Shown here: positions 36,536-44,383 of the stretch, one piece after another
Layout: each line of letters opens with the position of its first letter
Numbering within the stretch: the first letter of the stretch is position 1
Assembly (NCBI RefSeq): GCF_000311785.1
Contig: NZ_HE978548.1
Location: forward strand, 46,398-110,397
From: Brevibacillus massiliensis
Lineage (GTDB): Bacteria; Bacillota; Bacilli; Brevibacillales; Brevibacillaceae
Length of the DNA stretch: 64,000 nucleotides
Reading direction: 5' to 3'
Notes under the pieces: generated by a model
What the model saw: only the letters and a program-made list of their open reading frames with translations
Databases searched by the model: none
What the model was told of the DNA's origin: nothing
Position numbers and translations under genes: made by a program

Positions 36536-36553
36536 TTGGCATAATTTCTGCTA
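36536..36553 (+). promoter_or_regulatory. Sigma-54 (-24/-12) promoter of the transporter-hutG operon
   Basis: TTGGCATAATTTCTGCTA: GG at 36538-36539 and GC at 36550-36551 with exactly 10 bases between, the defining spacing of RpoN promoters. It lies 46 bases before the binding-protein ATG and right after a gene for a sigma-54 activator. Activator sites would be expected in the ~70 bases upstream; I could not define them. Confidence 0.8.
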
Positions 36554-36598
36554 TTAAAGAAATTGTGAAAATAAATGATTTCACTAGGGGGTTAAGAA

Positions 36599-37426
36599 AT
36601 GAAAAGATTTTCCAAACAGTTTGCGTCAATGCTGCTTCTGGCGATGTTATGCAGTCTTGTTTTGGCAGGGTGCGGAGGAGCGTCAAATAAAACTCAGTCG
36701 ACGGGTGGGCAAACGGAGCAAGCAGCCGATGATGCCGTGTTGAAAAAAATCAAGGAAACAAAAACGTTGACTGTCGGTACCGATGCTACATTCCAGCCTT
36801 TTGAGTTTAAAAATGACAAAAAGGAATTCGATGGATTCGATATTGACCTGATTCGTGCTGTGGCGAAAGAACTTGGTGCAGATAATGTTGAGTTTGTTGA
36901 TACCGAGTTTAAAGGATTGATTCCAGGCCTTCAAGCTAAGAAGTTTGATCTAATCGCTTCAGCTATGTACATCACGGATGAACGAAAACTGTCAATCGCT
37001 TTCTCCGATTCCTACTATCCCGGTGGACTGGCTATCATGGTAAAAAAAGATGACAATTCAATTAAGGGCATTGAGGATTTGAAAGGAAAAAAAGCTGCCG
37101 TTCAAATTGGAACCAAATCAGTTAAATTTCTCGAAGACAACTACCCTGACGTGACAAGGGTGGAGGTAGAGAAAAATGTCGAGATGTTCTTGGAGTTGGA
37201 AAGCGGACGGGTGGACGCAGTCGTGACCGGGATGCCGGCGGCAAAAGTGTATGCCAAACAAAGCGGGAAGGTAAAAGTTCTGGAAGAGCCGTTAACACAG
37301 GAAGAGTACGGGTATGGAATCCGCAAGCAAGATACCGCATTTGTACAAGCAGTGAATGAGGCGATACAGGCGGTAAAGGACAGTGGCGAATATCAGAAAA
37401 TTGTCGAAAAGTGGTTTGGCAACTAA
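36599..37426 (+). CDS. Polar amino-acid ABC transporter lipoprotein (binding protein)
   Basis: 275 aa. Signal peptide with lipobox LVLAGC (Cys25), then an SBP family 3 domain: TLTVGTDATFQPFEFKNDKK, GFDIDLIRAVAKELGA, SAMYITDERKLSIAFSDSY. First gene of the sigma-54-driven operon with permease, ATPase and ureohydrolase. The bound Arg-like signature residues cannot be read with certainty, so the ligand is open; formiminoglutamate, histidine or a guanidino acid would fit the operon. ATG 36599 follows AGGGGG. Confidence 0.88.
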   Translation: MKRFSKQFASMLLLAMLCSLVLAGCGGASNKTQSTGGQTEQAADDAVLKKIKETKTLTVGTDATFQPFEFKNDKKEFDGFDIDLIRAVAKELGADNVEFVDTEFKGLIPGLQAKKFDLIASAMYITDERKLSIAFSDSYYPGGLAIMVKKDDNSIKGIEDLKGKKAAVQIGTKSVKFLEDNYPDVTRVEVEKNVEMFLELESGRVDAVVTGMPAAKVYAKQSGKVKVLEEPLTQEEYGYGIRKQDTAFVQAVNEAIQAVKDSGEYQKIVEKWFGN

Positions 37427-37447
37427 GGGAGCATAACTTGCTCCCTT
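37425..37447 (+). terminator. Intercistronic hairpin between binding protein and permease
   Basis: AAGGGAGC / GCTCCCTT, eight perfect pairs with a 7-base loop, starting at the stop codon of the binding-protein gene. Such hairpins often leave more binding protein than permease. Confidence 0.55.
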
Positions 37448-37469
37448 CTTTAAAAGAAGGGGGTCGAAT

Positions 37470-38147
37470 TTGATTATGGAACTTGAATTCTCGGTTTTGT
37501 TTCAGGATGGAAACCTTGCCTTTCTCTTAAAAGGGCTGTGGATGACGATATCGATGACGTTTTTTGCGCTTGTATTAAGTGCGATTATCGGTTTGATTAT
37601 CGGAATCGGCGGGATGTCGAAGAACAGGATTATTTCATCGCTTTGTTCCATCTACCTCGCCTGGTTTCGCGGGACTCCGCTGCTTGTTCAGTTGATGATT
37701 CTCTACTACGGATTGGCGATTGGCATGCAGGTTGACTTAAGCGCTACGGTGGCGGGAGTATTGGGTATGGGGATGTACAGCGGTGCATACGTTTCCGAAA
37801 TTGTTCGCGGTTCTATTCAGTCGATCGATAAGGGGCAGATGGAAGCCGGCCGCTCGCTGGGCATGAGTCACTGGCAGTCGATGCGGAAAGTGATTTTGCC
37901 GCAGGCGCTGCGCAGAATGCTCCCGCCTCTGGCAAATGAATTTATCGCCCTGACCAAAAACTCTTCTCTGCTGTCTGTCATTACCGTTCCTGAGTTGATG
38001 AGAGCGGGAAACTCTATCGTATCGAACAATTTTCGATACTTTGAAATTTATATCGCTGTTGCTGTTCTCTACTTTATCGTAAACTACGCTATTTCAAAAT
38101 TAATTGGTTATTTTGAAAGAAGATTGCATGTGGGAGTGACGAGATAA
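37470..38147 (+). CDS. Polar amino-acid ABC transporter permease
   Basis: 225 aa, HisM/GlnP-type, about five membrane helices. The coupling motif is [20 protein letters not shown], followed by [23 protein letters not shown] 37470 is 6 bases after GGGGG; ATG 37476 is the alternative. Its last base is also the first base of the ATPase start codon. A homodimer in the membrane is usual for single-permease systems. Confidence 0.9.
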   Translation: MIMELEFSVLFQDGNLAFLLKGLWMTISMTFFALVLSAIIGLIIGIGGMSKNRIISSLCSIYLAWFRGTPLLVQLMILYYGLAIGMQVDLSATVAGVLGMGMYSGAYVSEIVRGSIQSIDKGQMEAGRSLGMSHWQSMRKVILPQALRRMLPPLANEFIALTKNSSLLSVITVPELMRAGNSIVSNNFRYFEIYIAVAVLYFIVNYAISKLIGYFERRLHVGVTR

Positions 38148-38905
38148 TGATTGTGGTAAACAAGGTTAACAAACATTATGGCGCTCACCACGTATTGAAA
38201 GATATTGATTTGCGTATTCACAAAGGTGAAGTCGTCGTCATTATCGGACCCAGCGGTTCTGGAAAAAGCACGCTGCTCAGATGCATCAACTATCTGGAGC
38301 AGATTCAGGATGGATCCATTGAAATTGAAGGAAAGCCTATCGGATTAATTCATAAAAACGGGAAGCTTGTGGAAATGCCGCAAAACGAACTGAATGCAAT
38401 GAGAGAAAAAGTGGGGATGGTCTTTCAAAACTTCAACCTCTTCCCGCATAAAACGGTTTTGGGCAACATCATCATGGCGCCGCTTACCCTGGGTAAGATG
38501 AAAAAACAGGAGGCTGTCTCGATGGCGAGGAAGCTCTTGGAGAAAGTCGGCTTGGCGGATAAGGCCGAAGCTTACCCCGATAATCTCTCTGGAGGGCAAA
38601 AACAGCGCGTGGCGATAGCCAGAGCGTTAGCGATGAGGCCTCAAATTATGCTGTTTGACGAGCCGACTTCTGCACTCGACCCGGAATTGGTCGGAGAAGT
38701 GCTATCCGTCATGAAGGAACTGGCAAAAGAAGGAATGACTATGGTCGTGGTTACACATGAGATGGGCTTTGCCCGTGAGGTGGCAGACCGCGTTGTGGTC
38801 ATGGCCGACGGAAGGATCATTGAGAAAGGGCCCCCAAGCAAAATATTCCTGTCACCTGAGAATGAGCGGACGAAAAATTTTTTAAGCAAGGTATTGCCAC
38901 ATTAA
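38147..38905 (+). CDS. Polar amino-acid ABC transporter ATP-binding protein
   Basis: 252 aa, GlnQ/HisP type. Walker [11 protein letters not shown]-loop [17 protein letters not shown], signature [15 protein letters not shown], Walker [16 protein letters not shown]-loop [14 protein letters not shown]. Compared with most GlnQ proteins it has a short insertion around residues 64-80 ([20 protein letters not shown]), as in the HisP/ArtP branch for basic amino acids. It could also serve the ATPase-less transporter at 9599-11227. Confidence 0.92.
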   Translation: MIVVNKVNKHYGAHHVLKDIDLRIHKGEVVVIIGPSGSGKSTLLRCINYLEQIQDGSIEIEGKPIGLIHKNGKLVEMPQNELNAMREKVGMVFQNFNLFPHKTVLGNIIMAPLTLGKMKKQEAVSMARKLLEKVGLADKAEAYPDNLSGGQKQRVAIARALAMRPQIMLFDEPTSALDPELVGEVLSVMKELAKEGMTMVVVTHEMGFAREVADRVVVMADGRIIEKGPPSKIFLSPENERTKNFLSKVLPH

Positions 38906-38924
38906 GTCGACAGGAGAGAGAAAC

Positions 38925-39902
38925 ATGAGCCAATTTACCTTCATTCAAAAGCCGGCAATGATTCACACCCCAGGGAAAAGCGATCCTTATGTAACCAGAG
39001 TGTCGGAATGGATCGAGCAGGATTGGAGTTGGAATGGGACGTACGATCTGGGCGTGGTAGGGATTCCCCTGTCGAAAAGCTCGATCAGTTTCTCCGGGGC
39101 ACACAGTCATCCTGCGGTCTTTCGCCAGTTATGGAGTGCCTTTACCACATATAATTGGGATGAAGATATCGATCTGAAAGATTTAAAAGCGGCCGACTTC
39201 GGAGACGTAACCATGCACATCACTGACATTTTGCAGTGTCACCAAAACATCGAGGAAGGCGTGGTGGAACTGGTTCAGCGCTTTCCTTCCTTGCTCCCGA
39301 TATTTGTGGGCGGAGATCATTCCATCACATACCCAATAGTAAAAGGATTGATGCGGGCAAGGCAGCAGCGCATTGGACTGATTCATTTTGACGCCCATCT
39401 CGATGTCCGGGATACATTGTATGGCGGCCCTTCCAATGGCACACCGATGCGGAGCTTGATTGAGACACAGGCAGTACAGGGAGAAGACATCGTTACACTT
39501 GGCTTGCGCAGCTTTGCCAATTCCAAAGAGTATCGGGAATACGCAGAGGGCAAGGGAATGAAATTATTTACCCAAAAGCAGGTAAAACAGCAGGGTTTAG
39601 CCAACTTGGTCACCTGGGCAATGGAGTATTTGGGTGAGAAATGCGATGCGGTATACGTAACCTTTGACATTGACGTGATGGATCAATCTGTCGTCCCTGG
39701 TGTGCCGGCGATCGGACCTAATGGACTGACTGCAGCAGAGATCTTTGAAAGTGCAGCCGCTTTAGGGCAATGGGAGAAAACGCTTGCCATGGATATGGTG
39801 TGTGTCGACCCCACGAAGGACACACGGGATATAACCACCCGTGTCAGCGTCCACACATTTCTTCATTTTTTAACAGGGTACTATAAGCGGGTCAATCGGT
39901 AA
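38925..39902 (+). CDS. hutG: Formimidoylglutamase-like ureohydrolase (HutG)
   Basis: 325 aa, arginase/agmatinase superfamily with a two-manganese centre. Metal ligands are all present: His132 (GGDHS), Asp156, His158 and Asp160 (DAHLD), Asp248 and Asp250 (DIDVMD). The segments GIPLSKSSISFSGA, GGPSNGTPMRSL and FANSKEYREYA match B. subtilis HutG closely, though that protein has GGDNS and DAHHD. HutG cuts N-formiminoglutamate to glutamate and formamide. No hutH, hutU or hutI is nearby, so the enzyme may act on an imported substrate; a guanidino acid hydrolase is the alternative. Last gene of the sigma-54 operon. Confidence 0.78.
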   Translation: MSQFTFIQKPAMIHTPGKSDPYVTRVSEWIEQDWSWNGTYDLGVVGIPLSKSSISFSGAHSHPAVFRQLWSAFTTYNWDEDIDLKDLKAADFGDVTMHITDILQCHQNIEEGVVELVQRFPSLLPIFVGGDHSITYPIVKGLMRARQQRIGLIHFDAHLDVRDTLYGGPSNGTPMRSLIETQAVQGEDIVTLGLRSFANSKEYREYAEGKGMKLFTQKQVKQQGLANLVTWAMEYLGEKCDAVYVTFDIDVMDQSVVPGVPAIGPNGLTAAEIFESAAALGQWEKTLAMDMVCVDPTKDTRDITTRVSVHTFLHFLTGYYKRVNR

Positions 39903-39941
39903 TTCCTGACGAAGGCGATAATCGCTTAATCCTGCCGGAAT

Positions 39942-39959
39942 AAAAAGAACAGCTTCCTT
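39942..39959 (+). repeat. Copy of the argH terminator left arm
   Basis: The 18 bases AAAAAGAACAGCTTCCTT are identical at 32961-32978 and 39942-39959, on either side of the regulatory-transport island. The second copy has no right arm, so it cannot fold as a terminator. No other clear signal is seen between 39903 and 40034. Confidence 0.5.
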
Positions 39960-40034
39960 TTATTCTACCAAATATAACCATGTCGGCTCGTTTCCCCTGT
40001 TTGTCTGTGTTCATATTGCTTGCAGCCCAAATTT

Positions 40035-40062
40035 TTGCCTCGCGCTCCAGGTGTGTTACTAT
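40035..40062 (+). promoter_or_regulatory. Candidate SigA promoter of the alcohol dehydrogenase gene
   Basis: TTGCCT (40035-40040), 16 bases, TACTAT (40057-40062); 38 bases before the ATG. Confidence 0.45.
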
Positions 40063-40099
40063 TATTTTGTCGAAAAACTACATCTGGAGGCGGTTGTTG

Positions 40100-41257
40100 A
40101 TGAATCCTTTTATCTACCACAACCCGACTGAATTGATCTTTGGCAAGGGGGCGATTGCTCATCTTGCCGACAAGGTAAAGACATTTGGGAAACGAGTTTT
40201 GCTGGTGTACGGGGGCGGGAGCATCAAGAAGTTCGGCTTGTACGATAACGTCATTTCGATCTTGGCTGAACAGGGCTGCCACGTAGTGGAGTTGGCCGGT
40301 GTCGAGCCAAACCCTCGTCTCAGCACCGTATATAAAGGCATTAAGCTGTGCCGCAGCGAGCAGCTCGATTGGATCCTGGCAGTAGGCGGAGGAAGTGTCA
40401 TTGACGCCTCGAAGGCAATTGCCGTCGGCGTGAAATACGACGGGGACGTATGGGATTTTTACTTGCGAAATGCTGTGCCGCAGGCAGCGCTGCCGCTCGG
40501 GACGATTCTTACACTGGCTGCTACCGGATCGGAAATGAACCGCAGCAGCGTGATCACCAATTGGGAAACGAAGCAGAAGTTAGGGGTATCGACGACGTTT
40601 CCCGCTTTTTCGATCCTGGATCCGGAATACACGTTTTCCGTTCCGCGCGATCAGACCGTCTACGGAATTGTGGATATGATGTCGCACGTGTTTGAGCAGT
40701 ATTTTACGCACACGACAGAGATCCCCTTACAGTCGCGGTTTGCCGAATCCATCCTGCAAACGGTAATCGAAAATGCGCCGCGCGTCCTGGAAAATCCGCA
40801 TGATTACGATGCCAGGGCCAACCTGCTCTACTGCGGAACGATGGCGTTGAACGGCACGCTGCCGGTAGGGGTTGAGACCGATTGGGCAACCCACTCCATC
40901 GAACATGCGGTCAGCGCTGTGTACGACATTCCGCACGGCGGCGGACTGGCGATCCTCTTTCCTAACTGGATGAAGTACGTGTACAAAGAGAATGTGGAGC
41001 GGTTCAAGCAGTACGCAGTCCGCGTCTGGAACGTCGATCCTGAAGGCAAGTCGGATGAAGCGGTCGCCTTGGAAGGAATCGCCCGGACACGGGAGTTTTT
41101 CAACAAGATCGGGGCGCCAAGCCGCTTGGCGGATTATGGCATTACGGATGAACAGCTCGAAGTCATGGCCCAGAAAGCAACGCCGTTTGGTCCGATCGGC
41201 CGCTTCAAACCGTTGGAAGCAAGCGACGTGCACGCCATTCTGCAGATGAGTTTGTAG
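40100..41257 (+). CDS. Iron-containing alcohol dehydrogenase (butanol dehydrogenase type)
   Basis: 385 aa, group III alcohol dehydrogenase. N-terminal NAD(P)-binding domain with VYGGGSIKK and [16 protein letters not shown]-terminal helical domain with metal ligands in [30 protein letters not shown]. It resembles YugJ/BdhA enzymes that reduce butyraldehyde or methylglyoxal-like aldehydes; the real substrate cannot be read. ATG 40100 is 11 bases after CTGGAGG; a longer frame from 39980 is not supported. Monocistronic, with a terminator. Confidence 0.88.
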   Translation: MNPFIYHNPTELIFGKGAIAHLADKVKTFGKRVLLVYGGGSIKKFGLYDNVISILAEQGCHVVELAGVEPNPRLSTVYKGIKLCRSEQLDWILAVGGGSVIDASKAIAVGVKYDGDVWDFYLRNAVPQAALPLGTILTLAATGSEMNRSSVITNWETKQKLGVSTTFPAFSILDPEYTFSVPRDQTVYGIVDMMSHVFEQYFTHTTEIPLQSRFAESILQTVIENAPRVLENPHDYDARANLLYCGTMALNGTLPVGVETDWATHSIEHAVSAVYDIPHGGGLAILFPNWMKYVYKENVERFKQYAVRVWNVDPEGKSDEAVALEGIARTREFFNKIGAPSRLADYGITDEQLEVMAQKATPFGPIGRFKPLEASDVHAILQMSL

Positions 41258-41275
41258 AGCCGACCCGTTTTTCCG

Positions 41276-41307
41276 AGAGTGTCCCTTCGCGGGGCGCTCT
41301 TTTTTTT
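41276..41307 (+). terminator. Terminator after the alcohol dehydrogenase gene
   Basis: AGAGTGTCCC / GGGGCGCTCT (two wobbles), TTCGC loop, seven or more T. Confidence 0.92.
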
Positions 41308-41396
41308 GCTTCACGCTTTAGGAAAAATGTCCGAAAAAACAAAGAGGGAAACGACAAGAATTGATAGAATTAGGGGATAACATTGAAGTTTTCCGA

Positions 41397-41405
41397 TGGT
41401 ATAAT
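41397..41405 (+). promoter_or_regulatory. Extended -10 promoter upstream of ftsE
   Basis: TGGTATAAT at 41397-41405 is a consensus -10 with the extended TGn; there is no matching -35 at the right distance. It lies about 90 bases before ftsE. Confidence 0.5.
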
Positions 41406-41495
41406 GGGGAAGAGAGTAAACAAAGAGGGAGTTTTTGTCAAATTGCGCAGCAATGAGAGTCGAATGACAGCAAAGAATAGTAGGATGTGATAGCT

Positions 41496-42182
41496 TTGAT
41501 AGAAATGTTCGATGTTTGGAAGACCTATCCAAACGGAACGAACGCTTTAAAAGGGATTAACGTTCGAATCAATAAAGGCGAGTTTGTTTACGTAGTAGGC
41601 CCGAGCGGAGCGGGAAAATCGACATTTATCAAATTGATGTACCGCGAAGAAAAGCCGACCAAAGGGCAAATCTTTCTCGGCGGGTTCAATGTCAGCCGGA
41701 TCAAGGAACGGCAGATTCCCAGCGTTCGCCGCAGTATCGGAGTCGTCTTTCAGGATTTCAAGCTCCTGCCCACGCTTACGGTATTTGAAAATGTCGCTTT
41801 TGCGATGGAAGTGATCGAAGCGGGCAAGAAGCAGATCAAGCCGCGGGTGATGGACGTACTCGGACTGGTGAAATTAAAGCACAAGGCGAAAATGCTGCCT
41901 TCCGAGCTGTCGGGCGGCGAGCAGCAGCGTGTTGCTCTGGCCAGGGCGCTGGTGAACAACCCTGGGATTATCATCGCCGACGAGCCGACGGGCAACCTCG
42001 ACCCCGAAACCTCCTGGGAGATTATGAACCTGTTCGAAGAGATCAACCAGCGCGGGACGACAGTAGTCATGGCTACTCACAACCGCGAGATCGTCAACAC
42101 CATCCGCAAGCGCGTCATCGCCATTGAGGGCGGCCAGATTGTTCGCGACGAACAAAAGGGGGAATACGGCTATGAAAATTAG
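41496..42182 (+). CDS. ftsE: Cell-division ABC ATPase FtsE
   Basis: 228 aa, normal for FtsE. Walker A GPSGAGKSTFIKLMY, signature LSGGEQQRVALARALV, Walker B IIIADEPTGNLDPE. With FtsX it controls a peptidoglycan hydrolase at the membrane; in Bacillus this affects cell elongation and sporulation. The start TTG 41496 gives the usual MIEMFDVWKTYPNG; GTG 41487 is too close to the AGGA site. It overlaps ftsX by 11 bases. Confidence 0.95.
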   Translation: MIEMFDVWKTYPNGTNALKGINVRINKGEFVYVVGPSGAGKSTFIKLMYREEKPTKGQIFLGGFNVSRIKERQIPSVRRSIGVVFQDFKLLPTLTVFENVAFAMEVIEAGKKQIKPRVMDVLGLVKLKHKAKMLPSELSGGEQQRVALARALVNNPGIIIADEPTGNLDPETSWEIMNLFEEINQRGTTVVMATHNREIVNTIRKRVIAIEGGQIVRDEQKGEYGYEN

Positions 42183-43065
42183 CACCCTGGGCCGTCACGT
42201 TCGCGAAGGTGTCAAGAACCTGGGCAGAAATGGCTGGATGACTTTCGCTTCTGTCAGCGCAGTGACCATTACGCTTATGATTCTCGGAGTTTTTCTGCTG
42301 CTGGCGCTCAATGTCAACCACATTACCCAGAAAGTAGAGGATCAAGTGGAGATCCACGTCTTTTTGAATGTTTTGGCAGACAAACCCGCGATTGACCAGG
42401 TAGAGTCGCAAATCCGGGCGAATCCCTTGGTCAAGAGCATTGTATATGTTCCCAAAAAGCAGGGTTTGGAAGAATTGCGAGAATCGTTTAAAGAGAAAGC
42501 GTATTTCCTCGACGGGCTGGAGAACGAGAATCCGCTTCCCGACAAGTTTGTCGTCAGGACCAAGAAGCCGGAGGATACGGTTGCCGTCGCCAAACAAATC
42601 GGCAATATCGAAAATGTTGATAAAGTGGTGTATGGCGACGAAACGGTCGAAGCGCTGTTTGCCGTGACAAAGGTAATCCGCAACATCGGTTTGGTGTTTA
42701 TCATCGGCCTGGCGTTTACGGCGATGTTTTTGATCGCCAATACCATTAAACTGACGATTGTCGCCCGCCGCCGGGAGATCGAGATCATGAAACTGGTCGG
42801 GGCGACCAACTGGTTTATCCGCTGGCCGTTTTTTATCGAGGGTCTGTTCATGGGGATACTGGGCGCGATTATTCCGATTCTACTGCTGGGCACGGGCTAT
42901 TACTTCCTGCTACGTGCCATGGATTCCAATCTGGCCGGATCCCTGTTTGACCTGCTGCCGATGTTCCCGCTGGCCTATCAAATAGCGGCCATTTTGCTGG
43001 CTATCGGAGCGTTTATCGGGATCTGGGGAAGCCTGGTGTCGGTGCGCCGATTCCTGCGAGTATAA
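42172..43065 (+). CDS. ftsX: Cell-division membrane protein FtsX
   Basis: 297 aa with four membrane helices. The opening REGVKNLGRNGWMTFASVSA is the conserved FtsX N terminus; the large extracellular loop between helices 1 and 2 (~45-170) is where FtsX contacts its hydrolase. ATG 42172 follows AAAAGGGGG. The gene next in line encodes a coiled-coil M23 hydrolase, the expected partner. Confidence 0.95.
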   Translation: MKISTLGRHVREGVKNLGRNGWMTFASVSAVTITLMILGVFLLLALNVNHITQKVEDQVEIHVFLNVLADKPAIDQVESQIRANPLVKSIVYVPKKQGLEELRESFKEKAYFLDGLENENPLPDKFVVRTKKPEDTVAVAKQIGNIENVDKVVYGDETVEALFAVTKVIRNIGLVFIIGLAFTAMFLIANTIKLTIVARRREIEIMKLVGATNWFIRWPFFIEGLFMGILGAIIPILLLGTGYYFLLRAMDSNLAGSLFDLLPMFPLAYQIAAILLAIGAFIGIWGSLVSVRRFLRV

Positions 43066-43101
43066 AAAGCACAGAAGGAAGCTGAGATTGGGAGGGGACT
43101 C

Positions 43102-44292
43102 ATGAAAAAGAAGGTCGTACTGCCTGTCTTGTTAACCGGCTTGCTGGCATGGGGAAGCGTGCCCGCCGAGCCGATCCTGGCGAATAGCGCCTCACTAGAT
43201 AAGATCAACAAGGAAATCCAAGAAATTCGCAAAAACAAGAAGGCGAAGGAGCAAAATCTGCAGTCGATCAAAGGTGAGATCCAAAATTTAAAGAATCAGC
43301 AGGCCAACCTGGAAGACGAACTGATGGCCATTGATTTGCGCCGCAATGAAACGCAGCGCAAGATCGACAAGCTGGATAAAGAGATCAAAGCGACGACGAA
43401 GAAGGCAGTCGAAGCGCAAGCAGAGCTTGACGAAGCCACAGAACGGGTGAAGAAGCGGGATGCGCTGCTGAAAACCCGCGTCAAAGCGATGTATGAGGGC
43501 GGGACCGTCACCTACCTGGATGTGCTGCTCGGTTCGTCAGACTTTGGCGATTTCCTTACCCGCCTGCAAGGCTTGCAGATGATCGTGGAGCAGGATACGC
43601 GCATTTTGGAAGACAACGTCCGCGACAAGAAAACGATCGAAGCCAAAAAGAAAGAAGTGGATAAGCAACTAGCCAGCTTAAATGATATGATAGAACAACA
43701 GGAAGCGTTAAAGGCTGACTTGGACAAGCAGTATGAGCGCAGCAAACAGGTGAAGGCAGCTCTTGCGGAAAAAGAATCACACCTGCACGAAATTCAGGAG
43801 GAAGAGGAGCAGGAGCTGCTGGCGATGGCCCAACAGGAAGCGGCCAAGGTCGCAGAGCGGTCCAAGCTTCAGGCAGTAAGTGACTACAAGGGAGGAAAGA
43901 TGTTCCTTCCGCTGCCGCCTGGCTCGTTCTACATCAGCTCCGGTTTCGGAGCGCGCATCGACCCGTTTACCGGCAAACAGGCTGGACATAACGGCCTCGA
44001 CATGGCAGCCCCAAAGGGGACGGATATCTACGCGGCCGCTGACGGCATCGTCATCGTGGCGGGATATGTCAACGGGTTCGGGAATTGCGTAATGATACAA
44101 CACAGCGAAGAAATCAGGACCCTCTACGGCCATATCCGCGAGGGCGGCATTCAAGTCTCCGTCGGGCAGTCTGTCAAGGCCGGAGACAAGATCGCTGAAG
44201 TAGGTTCGACTGGGCGCTCGACCGGGAACCACCTCCACTTTACGGTGTATAAAAACAATATAGCGGTAGATCCGTCACCGTATATCCGCTGA
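43102..44292 (+). CDS. Coiled-coil M23 peptidoglycan endopeptidase (FtsEX partner candidate)
   Basis: 396 aa. Signal peptide (~1-28), then a long coiled coil (~30-255) rich in Glu/Lys/Gln, then an M23 (LytM) domain (~285-396) with zinc ligands in GHNGLDMAAP and HLHF and the GHIREGGI segment. The layout is that of EnvC/PcsB/CwlO-partner proteins, in which FtsEX moves the coiled coil to activate the enzyme. It starts 36 bases after ftsX (GGGAGGGG site), so co-transcription is likely. All LytM catalytic residues look present, so it should be an active hydrolase rather than an EnvC-like activator. Confidence 0.88.
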   Translation: MKKKVVLPVLLTGLLAWGSVPAEPILANSASLDKINKEIQEIRKNKKAKEQNLQSIKGEIQNLKNQQANLEDELMAIDLRRNETQRKIDKLDKEIKATTKKAVEAQAELDEATERVKKRDALLKTRVKAMYEGGTVTYLDVLLGSSDFGDFLTRLQGLQMIVEQDTRILEDNVRDKKTIEAKKKEVDKQLASLNDMIEQQEALKADLDKQYERSKQVKAALAEKESHLHEIQEEEEQELLAMAQQEAAKVAERSKLQAVSDYKGGKMFLPLPPGSFYISSGFGARIDPFTGKQAGHNGLDMAAPKGTDIYAAADGIVIVAGYVNGFGNCVMIQHSEEIRTLYGHIREGGIQVSVGQSVKAGDKIAEVGSTGRSTGNHLHFTVYKNNIAVDPSPYIR

Positions 44293-44383
44293 CGTAACGC
44301 TCCTACAAATATTGTGCCTTCGGTTTGCATACACTAGCTGCATACCTTTTTCCACCGGGTGCACAAAGGATGGTGTTTGAAGA

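Noticed and set aside
32944..39894. Target-site duplication of a classical transposon around the sigma-54 island
   Set aside because: The repeated segments are unevenly spaced, one lies in coding sequence, and there is no transposase or inverted end; kept only as a low-interest repeat finding.
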